From Gammaproteobacteria bacterium HGW-Gammaproteobacteria-15 (GTDB lineage: Bacteria; Pseudomonadota; Gammaproteobacteria; Enterobacterales; Alteromonadaceae), in assembly GCA_002840125.1 (NCBI GenBank), contig PGZF01000002.1, forward strand, positions 372,001-436,000: a stretch of DNA of 64,000 nt, written 5' to 3'. The notes beneath the pieces are model-generated. The model was not told the origin of the DNA. It ran no database searches and saw only the letters and a list, made by a program, of their open reading frames with translations. This document shows, piece after piece, positions 17,417 through 25,886 of the stretch (positions are counted from its first letter, which is position 1; each line of letters starts with the position of its first letter). The position numbers and the translations under genes were made by a program.

Positions 17417-18353
17417 GTGCAGGCTTGGTATAGTTGAGGGTTAGCCGGCAGTGGAATTTCAGCGGGCTTTTATCCCAGGGGGTAAAGCGGTTTAGCAAAT
17501 GGGGCGGGGTAGCTGCGGTGCAAATGCCCCAATTAGTAATAACCGCGCTGCTAAAACCGGCTTCGGCAACCAGTTTTACCGTAGTGTCATCAAAATCAGT
17601 ATCTTTCACCCCGTTAGGGTAGGCAAAATGCTGTACAGGTTTGCCCAGCCAGTTTTCCAGCTGCTGCCTGGATTGGCTAATTTCCTGTAACTGCTGTTCT
17701 TCAGGCATCACTTTTAAAATAGGGTGGTTTACCGTATGGGCGCCAATGGTAACGCCGCTGTCAGATAGCTGTTTTATCTGCGCTGGTGACATCATCAGTG
17801 GCTCTTGCTCGGTAGCATTATTTTGCTGATAAAACTGGTCAATTTTTTCCAGCCGCTGCGCTATTGGCAGGTATTTTAATTTTTTCAGCCATTGCTGCGC
17901 TTTACTGCGCCGGTCTGCGGCGTCCGTTAAGGGTAGCTGCGTATCACCCAGTTGCAGCTGCTGGCGCTCAGGTTGTGAAAACAGATAAATCAGCCGGTCA
18001 TTCCACATATTGCTACCCTGGCTGAAAGCCGTGGCAACATACACCGTGGCCGGAATACCGTATTTAGCCAGTATTGGCTGGGCTACTGTCAGGTTATTCA
18101 GATAACCATCGTCAAAGGTAACACACACTGCATTGGCGGGCAGGGTATTATGCTGCAGATGTTGCAACGCATCCTGCAGTGGCAGTGGGGTAAAATAGTC
18201 GCGCAATAAGCGCATTTGCCAGTCGAACACCTCTGCGGTAGGTTCGCTGGGCCGCATTGGATCGGGCTTTGCCAGTACCTGATGATAAATCAGAATACTC
18301 AGCTTATTCCGGCCAAGCAATTTACCGGTAACTTGCAGTATTTTATGCAACAT
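17409..18353 (-). CDS. Polysaccharide deacetylase (NodB homology, CE4)
   Basis: 314 aa from ATG 18353, preferred because GAGG lies 6 bp upstream and because longer versions of the frame only run back through the neighbouring gene. The NodB motif 1 is VTFDDGY (D81, D82), and the metal histidines are in GAHTVNHPIL. A later HFAYPNG and a late AVITNWG complete the fold. It removes N-acetyl groups from polysaccharide amino sugars, or O-acetyl groups from sugars. No signal peptide is evident, so the site of action (cytosolic intermediate or non-classical export) is open. It overlaps the asparagine-synthetase-like gene by 11 bp. Confidence 0.86.
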   Translation of the reverse strand: MLHKILQVTGKLLGRNKLSILIYHQVLAKPDPMRPSEPTAEVFDWQMRLLRDYFTPLPLQDALQHLQHNTLPANAVCVTFDDGYLNNLTVAQPILAKYGIPATVYVATAFSQGSNMWNDRLIYLFSQPERQQLQLGDTQLPLTDAADRRSKAQQWLKKLKYLPIAQRLEKIDQFYQQNNATEQEPLMMSPAQIKQLSDSGVTIGAHTVNHPILKVMPEEQQLQEISQSRQQLENWLGKPVQHFAYPNGVKDTDFDDTTVKLVAEAGFSSAVITNWGICTAATPPHLLNRFTPWDKSPLKFHCRLTLNYTKPAHV

Positions 18354-20142
18354 AACCGGCCTCATGTTGTTGCAGCCACAATTCCAGCGTGACCATAATC
18401 CATACCAGTTCACCATAATAACCCGAATGGCCTTGCTGATAGGTTGCCAGTGCTTTATCAATAAAGCTTGGCTGAATAATATTGCGCTGTTTCAGGCTGG
18501 CCAGGCTGTCTGCGGTTATTTGCTGCAGTTTAGGTTGTTGTTTCATCCATACGCCAAAAGGCAGGCCAAAACCATGTTTGCTTTTACTCAGTGTGGCATC
18601 GGGCAGAAACCCGGTAAAACTGCGTTTGTAGAAATCACGCAGTTTTTGCCCTGGCGCTTTTATACCGGCGCTTACTTTGCAGCTAAAATCGACCACTTCT
18701 TTTTCAAATAACGGATAACGCACTTCAACGCCGGCCAACTGGCACATGCTGCTAACCTTCACCAGATCGTTATCTGCCAGGGTAAATTTCCAGTCCAGAT
18801 ACATCATGCAGTCAACGGCATCAGCAGAGCGGCACGCCTTATAACGTTGTTGCTTCTGTTGTAACGGCAACTGGCTGTCAATATGGGCGATAAACGCCGG
18901 GCAAAACATGTCGTTAATATCAAACCGGTTTAAAAAGTTGTAGCTGTCCAGCCGATCCGGCAAGGCGACTTTAGCCTGGTTAATATAGCTATACGCTTTT
19001 TTCAGCCCCGGCAGTTTTGCGGCCAGGCCGTTGTAGAAACACAGGTCCAGCGATGAGCGCAGTGGACCTGGCAGAGCACGGTAATGTTCAAAGGTTTTTT
19101 GTTTGACGTAGCGCTCATTACCGGCAAATATTTCGTCGCCACCATCGCCGGCTAACAGCACTTTTATACCATCGTCTGCCGCCACTTTGGCACAGATATA
19201 CGCTGCCATTGCAGAAGAGTTACCAAAGGGCTCATTAAAGGCGGCGGCCACGGTGCTAAAATGCTGCGTGATTTCTGCCGGCTGCAGGTAATGCACTTTA
19301 TGTTCGGTGCCGAAATGTTTTGCTGTGATCAGGGCATAGGCTGTTTCGTCGTAGCCTTGTGCTTCAAAACCAATCGAATAGGTTTTTGCGTTCTGACTAT
19401 GTTTCGCCAGCATACCGGCTACTGTTGAACTATCCAACCCACCGCTTAAAAAGGCGGCGCAATCGGGGCTGATATTACGCGCAACAGCTTCGGATATCAG
19501 TTGCTGACATTGCTGCTGTAACAACTGCTGTGGTTCGGTTGATGGGGTGAAATCCGGCTGATAATAGGTTTCGTTATGCAGGCTGCCGTCGGGGCCAACT
19601 GTAAAGGCTACACCCGGCTCCAGCTTTTTGATTTGCTGGTATATGGCGTCAGGCGATGGAATGCAGTGGAAATACAAGTAGTTATAAACCGCTTGTGTAT
19701 CCAGGTTTACGTGGGGGTTATGCTGGCGCAATAACGACAGGCTGTCGCTCAGTACCAGTTGACCTTGCTGTCTGCTGTCGATATAAAAAGGCACAGCGCC
19801 GACATGATCATTTACCATGCTAACGGTACCCTGGTGTTTGTCGACAATGATCAATACAAAGAAACCGGCAATCTGCGGATAAAACTGTTGCGGCTGTTGC
19901 TGATGCAGCTGTAAAAACCATTGTGCGGCATCGCCGGGCAGGTAATCCTGATTATATGGCCTTACCCGGCCCAGCAGGCACACCAGTGTCTGGTCATCTT
20001 CAGCTACCTGCAACGGGCGTTGGCTGAGAATATGCAGTGTATTCAGTGTACCTGTACCGTTAAGGCTAAGCATATAGCTGGGCGGCGTGGTAGTGCCGGC
20101 ATCAGCTGCGGTAGAGGTGTCAGTTCCTGCATGGCGCCACAT
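18343..20142 (-). CDS. Asparagine-synthetase-like amidotransferase without the glutaminase cysteine
   Basis: About 599 aa. The C-terminal synthetase domain is intact: FLSGGLDSSTVAGML (pyrophosphate loop), YSIGFEAQGYDETAYA, LLAGDGGDEIFAGN, and a basic KSKHGFGLPFG tail. The N-terminal Ntn-type glutaminase domain is present in outline (VSMVNDHVGAVPFYI) but does not begin with Met-Cys, and the RGPD motif is absent. It therefore cannot hydrolyse glutamine in the usual way and would need free ammonia or another amine nucleophile. ATG 20142 has AAGGA 8 bp upstream; an ATG at 20178 without a site would add 12 residues. It probably forms an amide on a uronic acid or other acyl group. Confidence 0.83.
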   Translation of the reverse strand: MWRHAGTDTSTAADAGTTTPPSYMLSLNGTGTLNTLHILSQRPLQVAEDDQTLVCLLGRVRPYNQDYLPGDAAQWFLQLHQQQPQQFYPQIAGFFVLIIVDKHQGTVSMVNDHVGAVPFYIDSRQQGQLVLSDSLSLLRQHNPHVNLDTQAVYNYLYFHCIPSPDAIYQQIKKLEPGVAFTVGPDGSLHNETYYQPDFTPSTEPQQLLQQQCQQLISEAVARNISPDCAAFLSGGLDSSTVAGMLAKHSQNAKTYSIGFEAQGYDETAYALITAKHFGTEHKVHYLQPAEITQHFSTVAAAFNEPFGNSSAMAAYICAKVAADDGIKVLLAGDGGDEIFAGNERYVKQKTFEHYRALPGPLRSSLDLCFYNGLAAKLPGLKKAYSYINQAKVALPDRLDSYNFLNRFDINDMFCPAFIAHIDSQLPLQQKQQRYKACRSADAVDCMMYLDWKFTLADNDLVKVSSMCQLAGVEVRYPLFEKEVVDFSCKVSAGIKAPGQKLRDFYKRSFTGFLPDATLSKSKHGFGLPFGVWMKQQPKLQQITADSLASLKQRNIIQPSFIDKALATYQQGHSGYYGELVWIMVTLELWLQQHEAGYVA

Positions 20143-20186
20143 TATGGTATTCCTTACTTTATTACAGTTAACAATCATTGTTTCAC

Positions 20187-21164
20187 TTAATTACTTGCCG
20201 GTATTTTTTTGCGTAAAAACAGTTTATACAACAGCGGCACTGCACATACTGCGCTAAGTAATACCGCTTTACCCAGCCGGTAACGATAGCGAATACAACC
20301 TTTAAACGATACCAGCGCTTTATCTCTGTGGCCTTGCATCATCGCATTATAGCCATAAGTAAAATGCCGGCCGCCCAGATAGTTGTTAACAACTGCCTGA
20401 GATTCGCGTGCGCCGGAAGGGCAGGTAAGGCCGTAGCGTGCCACCGCAGATTCAAGCACCAGCAGGCTGAAGTTTTTCGCATGTACTTTTTTTGTCGTGC
20501 TATCTGGGTTATCACGGTACACCGCATAGGTTTGCGACAGTTTCGCCATTTGATATCGTTGCGATATCCGCAGCCAGAAATCATGATCTTCGCCAATACG
20601 GTAATCCGTATTAAACATGCCAATGTCGTCTATTACTTCCCGGCGTAGTACGGCGGTGATGGTATGAATAACCGAGTCTTTAAGCAGCTTCAGATATAAC
20701 CAACCGCTGTAATAGGCATCCTCAGCTGCGTCAGCCTTGTTGATACCAGCCAACTGGGCTGAGATGTTTTCCAGCGACGTTGCACCATGCCAGATGGCCC
20801 AGCCGCAATAGCATAAACCGATATCCGGATGTTGTTGCAAATAAGATATTTGCGCCGTTAATTTACCGGGTAACCATAAATCGTCACTGTCATTAAAGGC
20901 GATAAACTGCCCGCTGGCGATGCGCATACCGGCATTCCGTGCTGCGGCTGGCCCCTGGTTAGCCTGTTGCAGCACAATAATTTTGTCGCCAAACTGGCGC
21001 AAAATATCAATGCTGTTATCGGTTGAACCGTCATCTACTACTATGACTTCGATGTTGGCGTAATCCTGCGTCAGTACGCTGTCAATCGCTGCTGTAATAT
21101 GTGCGGCGCTGTTATAGCACGGGATAATGACACTGACTAAAGGGCTCGTCATTTCAGATACCAT
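20187..21164 (-). CDS. Glycosyltransferase family 2
   Basis: About 325 aa, GT-A fold. The opening VSVIIPCYNSAAHITAAIDSVL, VIVVDDGSTDNS, NAGMRIASGQFIAFNDSDD (DXD-like metal site) and DHDFWLRISQRY are standard for GT2 enzymes that use UDP or dTDP sugars. The C-terminus has a hydrophobic helix (AVLLSAVCAVPLLYKLF) that could hold it at the membrane. Three in-frame starts (TTG 21176, ATG 21164, ATG 21152) are possible. The first overlaps the upstream gene, and none has a strong ribosome site, so coupling to the pyruvyl transferase gene is likely. Confidence 0.86.
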   Translation of the reverse strand: MVSEMTSPLVSVIIPCYNSAAHITAAIDSVLTQDYANIEVIVVDDGSTDNSIDILRQFGDKIIVLQQANQGPAAARNAGMRIASGQFIAFNDSDDLWLPGKLTAQISYLQQHPDIGLCYCGWAIWHGATSLENISAQLAGINKADAAEDAYYSGWLYLKLLKDSVIHTITAVLRREVIDDIGMFNTDYRIGEDHDFWLRISQRYQMAKLSQTYAVYRDNPDSTTKKVHAKNFSLLVLESAVARYGLTCPSGARESQAVVNNYLGGRHFTYGYNAMMQGHRDKALVSFKGCIRYRYRLGKAVLLSAVCAVPLLYKLFLRKKIPASN

Positions 21165-21165
21165 T

Positions 21166-22071
21166 TCAAATACCAAAGTCCTGCTTAAACTGGTTTACCT
21201 TTTCCTGCAAGCGAGCCGTGTTGTTATTAAATACGGTATTGCTGCTAAGTTGTGGCGCCGTGATATTGGCAATGTCGGCCAGCCTTGCTGCAACCAGATC
21301 TATATGCTGCGCAGGAGATTGCCGTGGTGGTGGCACTCCCCAGTCTGAGCGCCACAACGGCGTATTTTGCAGGCTGCGCTTTAGCATGTTTTTTAGCCGC
21401 ACGGTTTTCTCTGCCGACTGATCACCTCGCCATACCGGCGGAATAGCGGAAAACTCAGCAGTTAGCTGTACCGACTGCAGCCAGTCTTGCCATTTGTATT
21501 CTGATATATGCGGATAGGCTTTTACCGGGATCCAGGGTACGCGAAACGAGTCGGCAAGTATGGCGCCATGCATAGCTTCTGTTAGCAGCAGCTCTGATTG
21601 CCTGATGCCGTCAAAGACCTGCAGAAAAGGTTTTCTCGGATCAAGAAAGTGGATGCCGGCCTGCTGACATACTCTTTCCCAATCACCCAGCCGCGCACTT
21701 TCACAATGCGGCATAAAACTGACTTTATATCGTTTTTCTACGGCAGGGGTATACAGCTGTGCAGATAACGACGCCGGATCAGTAATCGCCAGCTCTGCGG
21801 GTAGTCCCAGTGCCTGAGCTGTTAACGGGCCGCGGACACAGTAGAACTTCCAGTTTGCATTGATGGCAGGTAGCTGGCCATAACCGTGGCCGGAGCCAAA
21901 AACGGTTACCGCCGGTGCCGCTGGAATGCGGTGATTCAGTAGCGTGCCTACACCGACAAACAGCTCGGCTGCATCAGCACGGAAGAAATCCGGGAACAAC
22001 TGCTGCCATAACCAGGGGTTCAGATCGTCGCCGAAATTACCTTCTTTATCTTTAAAATAATAGAGCTGCAA
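21166..22071 (-). CDS. Polysaccharide pyruvyl transferase family protein
   Basis: 301 aa with the family landmarks: GNFGDDLNPWLW near the N-terminus, VGVGTLLNHRI, VRGPLTAQALGLP, ITDPASL, FMPHCES, and TEAMHGAILADSFRVPWIPV near the end. Enzymes of this group put a pyruvate ketal on a sugar from phosphoenolpyruvate. The start is TTG 22071, supported by AAGGA 7 bp upstream. It is flanked by the flippase and a GT2, so it probably modifies the repeat unit before export. Confidence 0.85.
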   Translation of the reverse strand: MQLYYFKDKEGNFGDDLNPWLWQQLFPDFFRADAAELFVGVGTLLNHRIPAAPAVTVFGSGHGYGQLPAINANWKFYCVRGPLTAQALGLPAELAITDPASLSAQLYTPAVEKRYKVSFMPHCESARLGDWERVCQQAGIHFLDPRKPFLQVFDGIRQSELLLTEAMHGAILADSFRVPWIPVKAYPHISEYKWQDWLQSVQLTAEFSAIPPVWRGDQSAEKTVRLKNMLKRSLQNTPLWRSDWGVPPPRQSPAQHIDLVAARLADIANITAPQLSSNTVFNNNTARLQEKVNQFKQDFGI

Positions 22072-22086
22072 AATACTATCCTTGTA

Positions 22087-23520
22087 TCAGAGCCTGAATT
22101 TCAGGGCCTCGTTAAAACGTTCTTTAAAACATAAGCGCAGCGCAAGCGCATAAAACACTGCACCGGCCACTATCATGATCAATAGCCTTGGCAACATAGC
22201 CATGTCGGCCAATACCAGTTGCTGCATGCCATACAGTAACCCCAACATAGCGCAGGATAACAGCAATGGCGGCACAACTGCCCCGATAATTGCCATGCTG
22301 CTGATACCCGCGCGCGAAGCGCATAAGTATACCGCAAACAGGAAAAACAGGGGGGTGGTAATAAGCCAGGATGCTGCCACCGCGGTAATGCCATAGCCCG
22401 AAGCAAAATAAATGGCAATGACGGTCAGCAACAACGAAAAACTGATATGAATAAGGCCGGTAGACGGAAAACCCAGCGCTTTCATCAGCGGTGTAAACAG
22501 GTTTGAAATAATACGCAGTGGTATGGTCAGCAATATTAGCTGTAACGGCAACACAGCATGGCTCCAGTGCTGGCCCAGCACCAGTTGCACCAGCTCATCG
22601 GCAGTAGCGGCAAAACCATAAAATAACGGGAAGCAAAATAACGTAATAATGCGCAGCATATAACAGAATACCTGCTGGTACTTTTGCTTGTCGTGCCCGA
22701 TAGCGGCATACATAGGGTAAGCAACTTCATTAATCAGCGGCATGGCTTTTGTCATTGGCATTAATGCCAGATGCATAGCCACTGCGTAATAGCCAAGCTG
22801 GCTGGCTTCAATAAATCTGGCTGCAATCAGAATGTCGGCTTTCATAAATAGCGTAAACAGTATGCCGGTAGCCATCAGTGTCAGGCCAAACTTTAATGCC
22901 GGCAGCATGCCAGCAAACTGAAACAGTGGCAGGTAAAACCGGCGCAGCGCCAGGTTATAGCCAATAGCGCGGATAAACACCACCACAATATTTGACAGTA
23001 TTAGTGACCAGAAACCAAAACCATAAAAGGCTAACAGCAATGCCAGCGCGCTGCCGCTGAGGGTGGCAGCAAAATCGATTTTAGAGCGGCTTTTAAAATT
23101 CATCTCTCTGGCAAGCAGGTTGGATGACACCGTGATCCATGGCATTACCAGAAACACCGCTGCTGAAACGTACAGCACATATTCCAGTGCCGGTTGCTGG
23201 TAAAAAGCGGCTACAGTGCCAGCAAAACTGAGCTGCAATATGGCAAGGCCGCCGTTTAGCAGCATCAGTAAGCTGAGAATTTTTCTGATGTAAGGCTCGT
23301 CCAGCTGCTTTTGCCGCACCAGAACGTCACCAAGCCCGGCACTGGCAAATTGCAGTGCCAGCATCAGCACCATTTCTGCAATGGCAACTATGCCATAATC
23401 AGCCGGAGTAAGCAGGCGGATAACAAAAAGAGACGAAAGCCAGGTAAACACCTGTGACAGCAGTCGCAAACTCAATGTCCATCTGAAAGCCGTGCGGGCC
23501 CGGCTGGATATGCTATCCAT
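22087..23520 (-). CDS. Oligosaccharide flippase (Wzx/MATE-type)
   Basis: 477 aa with about 12-14 hydrophobic segments. ATG 23520 is preferred because AGAGGA lies about 6 bp upstream; a longer frame to 23586 has no ribosome site. The pattern of the polysaccharide-synthesis/MOP superfamily is visible: RTAFRWTLSLRLLSQVFTWLSSLFVIRLL opening in two parts, LTPADYGIVAIAEMVL, VLVRQKQ, and a final FKERFNEALKF. It should move undecaprenyl-linked repeat units across the inner membrane. It is transcribed leftwards and divergent from the TPR gene at 23679. Confidence 0.88.
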   Translation of the reverse strand: MDSISSRARTAFRWTLSLRLLSQVFTWLSSLFVIRLLTPADYGIVAIAEMVLMLALQFASAGLGDVLVRQKQLDEPYIRKILSLLMLLNGGLAILQLSFAGTVAAFYQQPALEYVLYVSAAVFLVMPWITVSSNLLAREMNFKSRSKIDFAATLSGSALALLLAFYGFGFWSLILSNIVVVFIRAIGYNLALRRFYLPLFQFAGMLPALKFGLTLMATGILFTLFMKADILIAARFIEASQLGYYAVAMHLALMPMTKAMPLINEVAYPMYAAIGHDKQKYQQVFCYMLRIITLFCFPLFYGFAATADELVQLVLGQHWSHAVLPLQLILLTIPLRIISNLFTPLMKALGFPSTGLIHISFSLLLTVIAIYFASGYGITAVAASWLITTPLFFLFAVYLCASRAGISSMAIIGAVVPPLLLSCAMLGLLYGMQQLVLADMAMLPRLLIMIVAGAVFYALALRLCFKERFNEALKFRL

Positions 23521-23678
23521 GCAATCCTCTTGAATTTTTGCCATAACCTTTACGGCAATGCGCCATTCTAACGTCTGGCGCGGCAAAGTTAAAGCCGGAT
23601 GATCAGTAATGCTAAATTGGCCGGATTTTGCTATGGTTAATGCGTTTTCGCTTTTAATGATACTTATCAGGGATGGTA

Positions 23679-24398
23679 ATGATGAAAAAATCCGTTTTTA
23701 TTTATACCGCAGCGCTAATATTACCAACATCTGTGTTTGGTTTTGATTTTACGCCGACGCAGGCTGAGTTCAGTACCTGGGATCAACGTTGCAAACTGGC
23801 ATATTCTGCTACCGGCTCTGCGCGTAAATCCGGTTTGTACCCTAATCAAAGTAAAGCCGACAGTAGCAAGGCGCTGGCCTTTGCCGAATCTGCAGGCGGA
23901 GCCTGGCACTATTGTGCCGGGGTGGTTTACCTTAAACGTGCCGAGTCAAGCTCAGGTAATCTGCGTGAAGCACATTTAAAGCGGGCGCTAAGTGAAATTC
24001 AGTTTACTGCGCGTAATATCAATAAAGACCACAGCTGGTACCCGGAAATTTATATTGATATGGCCAAGGTGTATTTTGAAATGGGCGACAAAAAAGCCGG
24101 TTTTGAGACACTGCGGGGCTTATTAAAAACACATAAAAATAACTCACTGTCTTACACGGCTTTAGCTTATTACCTAAAAAGAAACGGCGATGCCAAAGCT
24201 GCGCTAAAAACCTTGAAACAGGCACCTGAGAATTTGCAGGCAGAATCAGCAGAGTTAAACTACTTTTTGGGCTGGTACTCACTTGATGCCGGGCAGACGG
24301 ATGACGCAGTGCAGTATGCAACCAGAGCCTATCAGCTTGGCTACCCTGTGCCGGGACTGAGAAACAAACTGCAGGCACAAGGCAGGATAATACCTTAA
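23679..24398 (+). CDS. Secreted TPR-like protein of unknown function
   Basis: About 239 aa. The signal peptide MMKKSVFIYTAALILP...SVFG precedes a two-cysteine region (CKLAY, HYCAG), then TPR-like helical pairs (YIDMAKVYFEMGDKKAGFETLRGLL, YTALAYYLKRNGDAKAALKTL, YFLGWYSLDAGQTDDAVQYA). AGGG lies 6 bp before ATG 23679; alternatives at 23673 and 23682 share the frame. It is a monocistron inside the leftward cluster, bounded by a divergent region on one side and a perfect hairpin (24406-24430) on the other. A periplasmic scaffold role is plausible; no function is claimed. Confidence 0.75.
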   Translation: MMKKSVFIYTAALILPTSVFGFDFTPTQAEFSTWDQRCKLAYSATGSARKSGLYPNQSKADSSKALAFAESAGGAWHYCAGVVYLKRAESSSGNLREAHLKRALSEIQFTARNINKDHSWYPEIYIDMAKVYFEMGDKKAGFETLRGLLKTHKNNSLSYTALAYYLKRNGDAKAALKTLKQAPENLQAESAELNYFLGWYSLDAGQTDDAVQYATRAYQLGYPVPGLRNKLQAQGRIIP

Positions 24399-24405
24399 AG
24401 GCTGC

Positions 24406-24430
24406 CTGCGCTTAATGTCATTAAGCGCAG
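24406..24430. terminator. Convergent-gene hairpin, possible bidirectional terminator
   Basis: An 11-bp perfect stem, CTGCGCTTAAT with ATTAAGCGCAG, around a 3-base loop. It starts 8 bp after the TPR gene and lies 24 bp before the stop of the convergent O-antigen-ligase-like gene. T runs are short on both sides (CTTT on the minus strand), so intrinsic termination may be weak. Confidence 0.6.
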
Positions 24431-24453
24431 AGCTTCTACCGCGGAGGTGTTAT

Positions 24454-25803
24454 TTAGTAGGTCAGCTTTGGCCGATAGAGTGTGGTTTCTACTGCTGTAT
24501 CATTTTTGGCTGGCGGTTGCTCCGGCTGATAAAGTTTATATATCGATATTACCGAGACAATGCCGGCCAGGGCATAAAATAAGTCAAAATACGCCAGGCT
24601 AACGTTAGCGCCGGTGACACAAAAACCTATCAGAGACAATGATATTGCTGCGCTGAGTTTTTCGCACCAGAGCTGTTGATGTTTTTTGGCTTTTAACCGG
24701 TTACCTCTGTTTACCCATAACATGCTGGTTAAAATCATCAGAAAGATGCTTAAGCCAACATAGCCGTGATCGCCCAATACCTGAAAATAGATATTATGTG
24801 CGGCTTTAGGGGCTGAACCTTCAGGTATTTCTGGTGTTTCAACCGGGCCAAAAAATGGCGTGAAAGGTGCGTAGCTATGCCACACCAGGTGGTCTGTTGC
24901 ACCCATAAATCCGGCACCTGTAATAGGGTGGTCGCGCGCTATCATAACTGCAATTTTCCAGGCCCATAACCTGCCGATAAAAGAGGCATCATCGGTGGAT
25001 GCAGTTTCAATGGTGCTTTGTCTCTCGCGCCAATGTTCCGGCGTAGACTGATAAGCGGTGGGCAATACAATAATGGCTAACAGGGCCCAAAGCAGTTTAC
25101 GTTTAGACTTCCACCAAAATGCTAAAGCCAGTATTGTCAGGCCAATAAAACCGCCACGCGAACCTGTGCCGACAATAGCAAGAATGTTCATTAACAGCAG
25201 GCCCCACAAACCCAGTTTTAAGTAATGATGCCGGGTGGCGTAGATCAGATAAACGATCAGTGGAATACACATATTAACGGCAACGGCAAAATCGTTACGA
25301 TCGCGGATAGCACCGGCCCGGCCTGTAACCATATGGCCACCACCTGACAGAATAAATTTAACCGACTCCATGGCTGCATAGGAGGAAATGGCCAGCACAA
25401 TTGCCCATATTAAAGTGTCTATATGTAGTTTTTTATTAATAATCAGCGATATAAAGAAGTAAAAAATTAGTACTTTAATAAATTGCTGCCAGTAGTCAGT
25501 TGCGTACGTTGAGATACTGTGCAAGCTGGCAAACGAGGTAATTAATGTCCAGATGCCGAATAGAAAAATCCAGAAACTTATTGAATTAAAAGCAAATGTC
25601 TTTCTTTTTTGCACCACAATATAGGATATAACCGTAACCAGTACTATGGTCAGGTTAAGCCGGAAACTGCTGGAAAAACCAAACGCCCAGTTCGCCGGGG
25701 CCATCAGTGAGATCCATGCCCAGGATGCAATTCCCAGAAATGGCCGTTTAAAGCAGAAATAAATTGCGATAAATAAAAACAGAACCAGTAATAAATCGCG
25801 CAT
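24454..25803 (-). CDS. O-antigen ligase / O-glycosylation-ligase-like membrane protein, exosortase A-associated
   Basis: 449 aa with about 11 hydrophobic segments. The Wzy_C-type centre reads GTGSRGGFIGLTILALAFW, and the large periplasmic loop carries AHNIYFQVLGDHGYVGLS with the usual histidine. The N-terminal RPFLGIASWAWISLMAP is typical of the XrtA-linked group (TIGR03097 type). It could polymerise repeat units or join glycan to protein or lipid. Its ATG shares one base with the stop of the 27-codon gene upstream (TGATG), which implies coupled translation. The polymerase-versus-ligase question cannot be settled from sequence. Confidence 0.86.
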   Translation of the reverse strand: MRDLLLVLFLFIAIYFCFKRPFLGIASWAWISLMAPANWAFGFSSSFRLNLTIVLVTVISYIVVQKRKTFAFNSISFWIFLFGIWTLITSFASLHSISTYATDYWQQFIKVLIFYFFISLIINKKLHIDTLIWAIVLAISSYAAMESVKFILSGGGHMVTGRAGAIRDRNDFAVAVNMCIPLIVYLIYATRHHYLKLGLWGLLLMNILAIVGTGSRGGFIGLTILALAFWWKSKRKLLWALLAIIVLPTAYQSTPEHWRERQSTIETASTDDASFIGRLWAWKIAVMIARDHPITGAGFMGATDHLVWHSYAPFTPFFGPVETPEIPEGSAPKAAHNIYFQVLGDHGYVGLSIFLMILTSMLWVNRGNRLKAKKHQQLWCEKLSAAISLSLIGFCVTGANVSLAYFDLFYALAGIVSVISIYKLYQPEQPPAKNDTAVETTLYRPKLTY

Positions 25804-25886
25804 CAGCTTTTATCCTGCCTGTCAGCCCAATATAACAGGTAGCACACCGCGACTATGGCCGTTAACAGGTAAAAACTGTCGATCAT
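25803..25886 (-). CDS. 27-residue single-pass membrane peptide (previously unannotated-size ORF)
   Basis: Reading leftwards from ATG 25886, 27 codons encode MIDSFYLLTAIVAVCYLLYW followed by a charged ADRQDKS tail. That is one membrane helix of about 17 residues (YLLTAIVAVCYLLYW) with a charged C-terminus. The ATG overlaps the stop of the CapK-like gene as ATGA, and the stop overlaps the start of the O-antigen-ligase-like gene as TGATG. The frame therefore fills the entire gap exactly. AAGG lies 10 bp upstream within the preceding gene. The precise fit at both ends is strong evidence for translation. It may be a small accessory subunit of the ligase or polymerase, or a device to pass ribosomes on. 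No homologue is known to me. Confidence 0.72.
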   Translation of the reverse strand: MIDSFYLLTAIVAVCYLLYWADRQDKS

